A stretch of 64,000 nt of DNA, taken from contig NW_004451655.1 of assembly GCF_000321225.1 (NCBI RefSeq), forward strand, positions 205,674 through 269,673, read 5' to 3'. The number at the start of each line of letters is the position of its first letter. Positions within the stretch are counted from its first letter, which is position 1. This document shows, piece by piece, positions 58,270 through 64,000 of this stretch. A model generated the notes under the pieces. That model saw nothing but the letters and a program-made list of their open reading frames with translations, was not told the DNA's origin and did no database searches. This DNA is from Odobenus rosmarus divergens. Taxonomy: Eukaryota > Chordata > Mammalia > Carnivora > Odobenidae. The position numbers and the translations under genes are program-made.

Positions 58270-58430
58270 CTATAGCTCCCCAAGTGCCCTTTACTTTCTC
58301 TTCTCTGGGCATCTGTTTCATTATCTGTGAAATTACCCTGTCTCATACTGACACTGTTTATGTGGGTTGAATGGAAATAACATTGTCATCATGAAATGGA
58401 GTGCTCTATATAAATGAGATGTATTATTTT
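58270..58430 (+). mobile_element. MIR SINE
   Basis: Sense core 'ctgggcatctgtttcattat', 'ctgtgaaattaccctgtctc', 'ggaaataacattgtcatcat' with MIR order and a tail near 58420. Confidence 0.68.
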
Positions 58431-59301
58431 TACAAAAATGAATTATTTTGGAAAATTGGGAACATAACCACTAAGGGGGTGGAACGTAGCAGCTGTTGAA
58501 CAGTACACTTATAGAACTACAGTACCGTTTGGAAAAGGGTGCCAGAGTCTGCTGTCTAATTTTATTTTTTCAAAACGAAATTACTGGAAGAATTCGGCTC
58601 TGCAGCACAGCGCAATTATCTAAATGGGAACTGGCTGGGGAACGAGGGTTAATAACCTCATCTCTTTCAGGGTCTTGGTTTTAATTTGTTATCAAAAAAA
58701 TGAGCTGATTTACACATTACCAAAATGGAACACAGATTAATAATACTTAAATTAAGTTTTCCAGTGATCAAATCCTCTGCCTTATTCTTGGAACCCATGG
58801 TTTTGTTTTGTTTTCTATTTTCCTACAGGTAGAGCCTAAAACATTTATACTCTCTGGACCCAGACTAATCAGATTATCGAAGCCCATAACCTTAAAGAAA
58901 TAGTTGGCAAAATATGCTGAACTTAGCACATGGACAGCAAAAACAGCATATAAGAGAGTGGCTGTCATTATCTTGTATTTTTTTTTTTTTATCTAGATGA
59001 TTTATGTAGCTTTAGGTAGAAATTTTTTGTCTTCATTCCACCACCCCAATATTGATTTCCTCATCCTTAAGATACTCAGGAGATTAAGTATAATTCAATT
59101 ATGAGAAGGAAACTAGATAAATTCTACTGGAAAACCATTACTAATCAGTCTTGATTGGGTTGAACACTTAACTTGTATATGTAAGACATCTTTAATTGTA
59201 TTATGCTCTGTAATAATTATTAATATTGTTCAATAATTGAAGTCTCCAATTTGATATTACCTTCCCCCTTTTTATTGCCAATAGAATGTTTTCCCACATA
59301 A
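58431..59301. other. Unassigned DNA
   Basis: No gene or repeat recognised. 58490-58680 has a denser, less AT-rich composition than its surroundings. Confidence 0.45.
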
Positions 59302-59319
59302 TCTATTCGTGCAATTTTT

Positions 59320-59484
59320 TAAATTTTTATTGTTATGTTAATCACCATACATCATTAGTTTTTGATGTAGTGTTCCATGATTCATTGTTTGTGCATAACA
59401 CCCAGTGCTCTACGCAGAGCGTGCCCTCTTTAATACCCATCACCAGGCTAACCGATCCTCCCACCCCTCTCCCCTCTAGAACCC
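59320..59484 (-). mobile_element. Short L1 3' UTR insertion with TSD
   Basis: Antisense 3' end ('gttaatcaccatacatcatt', 'aacacccagtgctctacgca'). TSD tctattc(g/a)tgcaattttt at 59302-59319 and 59485-59502 with one mismatch. Confidence 0.92.
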
Positions 59485-59502
59485 TCTATTCATGCAATTT
59501 TT

Positions 59503-59829
59503 AAAATATATTTTATACAGCAGTAAAATTACCCACATGATTTATTAGAAAGGCAAATATTAATGTAATTTGGCAGAATATGTTTCCTTACTTTGGAACA
59601 ATGATGTGATGAAGGAGGGTTCTGTCTTCTAAGTTTGAAAAAAAAAGGGCCTGGAGCATAATTGGCTAGCTCTATGATTTTAAATAATTTTTTTAAAATT
59701 TGGTTCTCTCCTCTGCATAATATAAATAATTGTATATATGAGGCTCAAATCAAATAGTTTATTGGGGCTTATTCACAAGAAGGAAATAATAGGAGATACA
59801 ATGAATCACAATCTTGGGGCTAAAAACTT
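59503..59829. other. Unassigned AT-rich DNA
   Basis: No gene or repeat recognised. Confidence 0.5.
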
Positions 59830-60190
59830 GTGGTAAATCACTACTGCTCACCAATTCCTCCTTCTTTTCTGACACGTGAGAGAACTGTACCATCCATTCT
59901 CAGAGTTCAGTGCGCCAAGTGTGCATTATGTGATTCTCTTCGTTCCCTTTCCCTATGGCAGACCAGGAATCCTGGGCTCATATGATGCATTATAAAATGA
60001 TAGTGCCTCCATCAATCTGGGTCCCTGAGCGACCACAAGAAACAATGTTCATGCAAAGCTGGTACTGGACACGTGCTGTGAATGAGAAATTGACCTGGTT
60101 TAGGTAAATCCACTGGGAGATGAAGTTGTTGTTGACCACAGCATAAAGTAGCCCATTTGTACTGTTATACTCCTGGGGTAGTAATAAAAG
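59830..60190 (+). mobile_element. Old mammalian LTR-like element
   Basis: 'gcctccatcaatctgggtcc', 'ctgagcgaccacaagaaaca' and 'gtgctgtgaatgagaaattg' follow the order of an old MaLR-type LTR end. The 5' half is unclear and the family is not assigned. Confidence 0.5.
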
Positions 60191-60397
60191 TGAGGTGTGT
60201 CCATAGGCTAAAAGGTAAGAAAAGACATATTCAAAATTGTAGACACATATAAAATAAGTTGAACCAGAACAACATAAATGACTTTTTTAATGTGGAATAT
60301 AATTCATTGTCAACCTGTTTACCAGAAAAGGAATAATACATATGTAAATAACCTTTCTAATAAACACAAAAAAATATGACATTCAAATTAATCATTC

Positions 60398-60562
60398 ATT
60401 TTTTTAAAAAAGATGTTATTTATTTATTCATGAGAGACAGGGAGAGAGAGAAGCAGGCTCCCAAGGAGCAGGGAACCCAATGTGGGACTCGATCCCAGGA
60501 CCCTGGGATCATGACCTGAGCCAAAGGCAGACGCTTAACCATCTGAGCCACCCAGGCACCCA
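60398..60562 (-). mobile_element. Can-SINE with 15-bp TSD
   Basis: Antisense copy: T tract, 'atttattcatgagagacagg', 'gagcagggaacccaatgtgg', 'gatcatgacctgagccaaag', head 'gagccacccaggcaccca'. TSD tcaaattaatcattc at 60383-60397 and 60563-60577, exact. Confidence 0.96.
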
Positions 60563-60577
60563 TCAAATTAATCATTC

Positions 60578-61954
60578 CTTTTAAACTACTTTGAAAAATT
60601 TACAAGAGAATTTTATGAGTACTTCTGTTCCTCGTCTTGCTAAACACATATGTGCTGAGAAAAGGTAAGGGTTATTAAAGTTTTCAATACACTAATAAAT
60701 TTAGCAGAGTTCCAGTTAACAGAATGGAGTGACAGTTGAATTACTGGGCACTTTTATATTCTTTGTTTTATATTTCTGAAATATATTAATTTAATAAGTA
60801 TCTGCTTTGCCATATGCAAGGAAAAATAAAGATTAAAACAAAGGATTCCATAGAGAAGTCTGTTCAAAATTTCTTTTTATACAATCAAATTTTGTAAGTT
60901 TATAGGCTCTGCTAAGAAAAAGTTTAGGCTCTGCTAAATCAAAGGTGTAAAAATAAAAAAAAAAATAAATCAACCTTCAAATCACTGATATTGTCATCAG
61001 TCAGGGCTCAGCTTTGTACTCCCATTTACTGACACAAATCAAGCTAATGATTTTGGCGTTTTCAGGAAGGAAGTGTTTGCTGTATTTTGAATATCTCATC
61101 CTACCTCAGGTGACATATGCAATTGAGATTAGGAAGGCAATCAGTAAAAAGAATACATTCAATTTTTTTTTAAATACGCACAATTGCCTTTTTACATAAA
61201 TGTCATAAGTAATTAGCACACTGTTAAGATCCAATATGGTGTTCCTCCCAGCGGTCCTGGAAGGTCTTTTGTAGTATCATAACTGAACACACTAGCATGG
61301 AGCTCATTCTTAAATAAAGTATATAAAAGTACCAGAAGTTTGGAAGAATGGGGAAAACAGAACTAATGGAATGACAAAAGCAACTTTTCACTTTGTACTC
61401 TGCAGCCCTTCTGAACATGAACAACATAGCTTCCATCATGAACCTGACAATTCCACGTATACCCAGGACTTGTGTCTGCTTGCTCCTTACCTCAGAATCA
61501 CTCCTGCAGACACCAGAAAGGCAATTATTTACAACACTATCTTATTTTAATAGTGCTTCCTTTAACCTTCTCATTAGGTAAGTCATAAAGTGAAACTAAT
61601 GAATTTAAGCTTTAGGTTATTTCTGTGCATGGGCCTCTGTGAGTGCTGGAGTTTATGAAGTGTTCTGAGTAGAGAGGAGAAGCCAGATTGCAATTAAGAA
61701 GCAATTCTATACAACCATTTCAGTAGAATGACTAAGCAAACTTCAGAAGAAAGTTATTTAGATTTACAAGGCTTCTGTTATTATTTTCTTATTCTAATAC
61801 TATATTTCCTTTCATACCTAGTTTTGTATTTGTAATTACTCTTTTTCTAAAATGAGACTCTTCAGCTTTCATAAGATTGTGGTCTCTCCAAACCTGGATC
61901 TTCTCCCCCAGGAAAAAGGAGTTTGTGGATACTCATTACCCCATCACTGATTCA
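60578..61954. other. Unassigned AT-rich DNA
   Basis: No gene or repeat recognised. An A-rich run lies near 60950-60968. Confidence 0.5.
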
Positions 61955-62340
61955 TAAAATAGAGCCCTTGTATCACTTACCTACTGCTATTGTAATGTTT
62001 GTTACCTGTCCTCACATTTCTGTGACTTACAACTCTAAGTACTTATTTAGCTCACAAGTCTGTAGGAGGGTAATTTCAGTTCAATTTAGTTGGACTCCCA
62101 AGTCGGGGGTCAGGTGGGTAGAGGCTTTAGCTTGGTCCCCTGGGGTGAGTTGGGGCTCTGTTGCACTTGTCTCTCACCCTCTGGTGCACTGCTCTAAGCG
62201 TCTTCTCAGAGCAATGGCAGAGGGAAAGCGTGAGTCTCAGGGAACATGTTGAAGCTGGTGCAAACAGCTGTGCATCCCATCCATTACCATTCCTTGCCCA
62301 AATTGCCGGGAGGGCCTAGCTCAGAATCAAAAGATACAAA
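61955..62340. mobile_element. Ancient mammalian interspersed repeat, family unassigned
   Basis: 'cttacctactgctattgtaa', 'tatttagctcacaagtctgt' and 'cttctcagagcaatggcaga' follow the pattern of a common old mammalian repeat that I cannot name safely. The 109-codon open frame 61923-62252 is part of it. Confidence 0.45.
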
Positions 62341-62411
62341 AACAACTTGTAACTTTGGAAAATGTTCATCAAACTATTTAGAGTCCTGACCTTTTAAAGA
62401 TACAAACTGAG

Positions 62412-62581
62412 CGGAGCCTGGGTGGCTCAGTCGGTTAATTGTCTGCTTTTGGCTCAGGTCATGATCCCAGGGTCCTGGGATTGAGTCCTGTGTCAGGCTC
62501 TCTGCTCAGCAGGAAGTCTGCTTCTTCCTCTACTCCTCCCACTGTTCATGCTCCCCCCCCTCAGATAAAGTTTTTTTAAAA
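62412..62581 (+). mobile_element. Can-SINE with 15-bp TSD
   Basis: Head 'cggagcctgggtggctcagt', 'gcttttggctcaggtcatga', 'ctctgctcagcaggaagtct', T/A-rich tail. TSD aagata(c/t)aaactgag at 62397-62411 and 62582-62596 with one mismatch. Confidence 0.95.
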
Positions 62582-62596
62582 AAGATATAAACTGAG

Positions 62597-62999
62597 ATAT
62601 TTGCTGTTGAAATTATATGAGTTCTTAGATTTGCTTCAAAATAATATGAAAAGAGGGAAATGTAAGGGAATGAGAGGAAGTAAGATTGATCATGAATATT
62701 TCTCATGAGTATCTCAACTTGATAACTATTGAGGTTGGGAGGTGGGTATATGGTGCTTACTATTCCACTTTTGCAAATGCTTGGGGAGGGAGGGAGCCTT
62801 TATTAGCCATTCATTGCACTAAGGAAGGAGGGGTTATCTTTAGTGATAATTGACTCTGTTTGGTCTAGGAATTATACGACTTTCATCTAATATATGATAT
62901 CTAGAGAAAAATGGAGAATAGAAATTACCTAATAAAATATTAGTTGTATAAAAAAAGAACAAATGTCTTATCAATTACATACCTTTAAGGAAAGATTTA
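62597..62999. other. Unassigned sequence
   Basis: No gene or repeat recognised. Confidence 0.5.
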
Positions 63000-63136
63000 T
63001 TCCTAGTTAATCACTACATACATTTATGTATTTAACAACTACTTAATTGAGCTCTATCTATGTGCCAGGCACACCTCTGGGCTCTGGCCAGAGTGAATCA
63101 GATGGATGAAGTTTCTGATCCTAAGGATTTTATCGT

Positions 63137-63659
63137 TGTATTAGTTTTTTGTTGCTAACAAATTACCATGACCTTGGTAACTAAACACACACACACACAC
63201 ACACACACACATCTTACAGTTCTGTAGCTCAGAAGTCCAACATGGCTCTCAGTGAGCTAAAACCAAGGTGTTGGCAGGACTCCACATCTTTCTGATAGCT
63301 CTAGAAGACACTCTGTTTCCTTGCATTTTCCATCTTCTGGAGGACTCCCGCTTTCCTTGGCTTGTGACTCATTTTCTCCATCTTCACGGCGAGCAATGTT
63401 GCATTCTTCTGGGCTTCTCTGCTATAATCCTATCTCCCTCTGACTGGCTACAGCCAGGAGAGGTCCTCCATTTTTAAGGATTCATATCATTATGATTAAA
63501 TTGAACCTGCCTGAATAATCCAGGATAACCTCCTCGTCTCAAGGTCCTTAATTTTAATTACATCTGGAAAGTTTCTTTTGTCATATTAGGTAACATATTC
63601 ACAGGATTCAGGGCTTGGGATGTAGACATCTTTGGAGGGCCATTTTTCTGCTTACCACA
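63137..63659 (-). mobile_element. MLT-type (ERVL/MaLR) LTR, solo
   Basis: Starts TGTATTAG and ends TACCACA on the plus strand. Body 'cttacagttctgtagctcag', 'aaccaaggtgttggcaggac' and 'aggtaacatattcacaggat' is antisense LTR. A CA microsatellite replaces the TTTATT region, the poly(A) signal antisense. No clear 5-bp TSD remains, as expected at this age. Confidence 0.85.
63185..63210. repeat. CA microsatellite in the LTR
   Basis: About 13 perfect AC units. The uninterrupted array suggests it is polymorphic. Confidence 0.95.
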
Positions 63660-64000
63660 AGAACTAAATGATGGGAGAGAAAAATACACGACAAATAAAT
63701 AAGCAAAAGTGATACTTTCAGACACTGGTATATACTGTGAAAAGCAATAAACCAGTGATAGAATAGAGAGTTGCTCACAGACTGTGTGTAAGAGACGCTC
63801 CCCCTAAGGAAGGAATATTTAAGTTGGGACTTGTAACAAATGGAAATCATGTTGCCAGGTGGGCAGATCCTTTCTGGTAAAGGGAAAGACAATGTAAATG
63901 CCCAAAGTGGAAGAATAGAAAGAAGGTAAATAAATGAACTGGATCCTAAAAAGCTAAAGGGAAAGAGGTATTCCATGAGTCTAAAGAGTTAGTTAGGGTC

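Larger units (their letters stand above)
63000..63950 (-). mobile_element. L2 LINE 3' end split by an LTR
   Basis: Antisense L2 end at 63000-63136 ('tgagctctatctatgtgcca', 'ggcacacctctgggctctgg', 'gaagtttctgatcctaagga') resumes at 63660 ('gacaaataaataagcaaaag', 'gatagaatagagagttgctc', 'aaggaaggaatatttaagtt'). The two halves join in consensus order, so the 523-bp LTR between them inserted into this L2. Confidence 0.8.

Noticed and set aside
1..64000. Prokaryotic-type systems, CRISPR arrays, operons
   Set aside because: No spaced direct repeats of CRISPR type and no dense coding; base composition and repeats are those of a mammalian genome.

Overview
This window is vertebrate nuclear DNA from a carnivoran mammal. 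It is AT-rich, has no operons and no long non-repeat open frame, and is packed with Can-SINEs (tRNA-Lys-derived SINEs headed by the GGGCGCCTGGGTGGCTCAG-type box) and carnivore-type LINE-1 copies. The youngest-looking Can-SINE (55932-56127) resembles the arctoid type seen in bears, pinnipeds and mustelids. That placement is from memory of the consensus, not from a search. I find no convincing host protein-coding exon on either strand, so the window reads as intergenic or deep-intronic sequence. I find no operon, CRISPR array, toxin system or other previously undescribed biological system.

Layout. Positions 1-484 hold the CpG-rich 5' UTR of a young-looking L1 running off the left edge on the minus strand. 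From 0.5 to 8.9 kb there is mostly unique DNA, with an MaLR-type LTR, an L2 3' end, a young L1 nested in an old L1 (18-bp target duplication) and a MIR. From 8.9 to 13 kb lies an old L1 whose 5' part is inverted, carrying three Can-SINEs and followed by L2. From 14.3 to 17.6 kb there is a broken gammaretrovirus-like ERV on the minus strand (3' LTR, unassigned 3' region, integrase end of pol), itself hit by an L1. From 17.6 to 21.0 kb is a tangle: a processed retrocopy, several L1 3' ends, a 50-N assembly gap, and pairs of near-identical duplicated blocks that suggest mis-assembly. From 21 to 35 kb unique DNA alternates with SINEs and old L1. From 35.3 to about 38.9 kb is an unusually long L2 with a younger L1, a small inverted-repeat element and a truncated U6 snRNA retrocopy nested in it. 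From 38.9 to 42.1 kb are two L1 ORF2 fragments and an LTR. From 42 to 64 kb there are further L1, L2, MIR, SINE and LTR copies separated by unassigned DNA. The window ends with an LTR inserted into an L2.

How it fits together. The content is a layered record of retrotransposition. The ancient L2/MIR/DNA-transposon layer was hit by old L1 and MaLR/ERV elements, then by carnivore L1 and Can-SINEs, many still with readable target-site duplications (TSDs). The L1 machinery is the likely agent for the SINEs, the U6 copy and the processed retrocopy. Repeat family names were assigned by recognising consensus features by eye, so boundaries of old elements are approximate.
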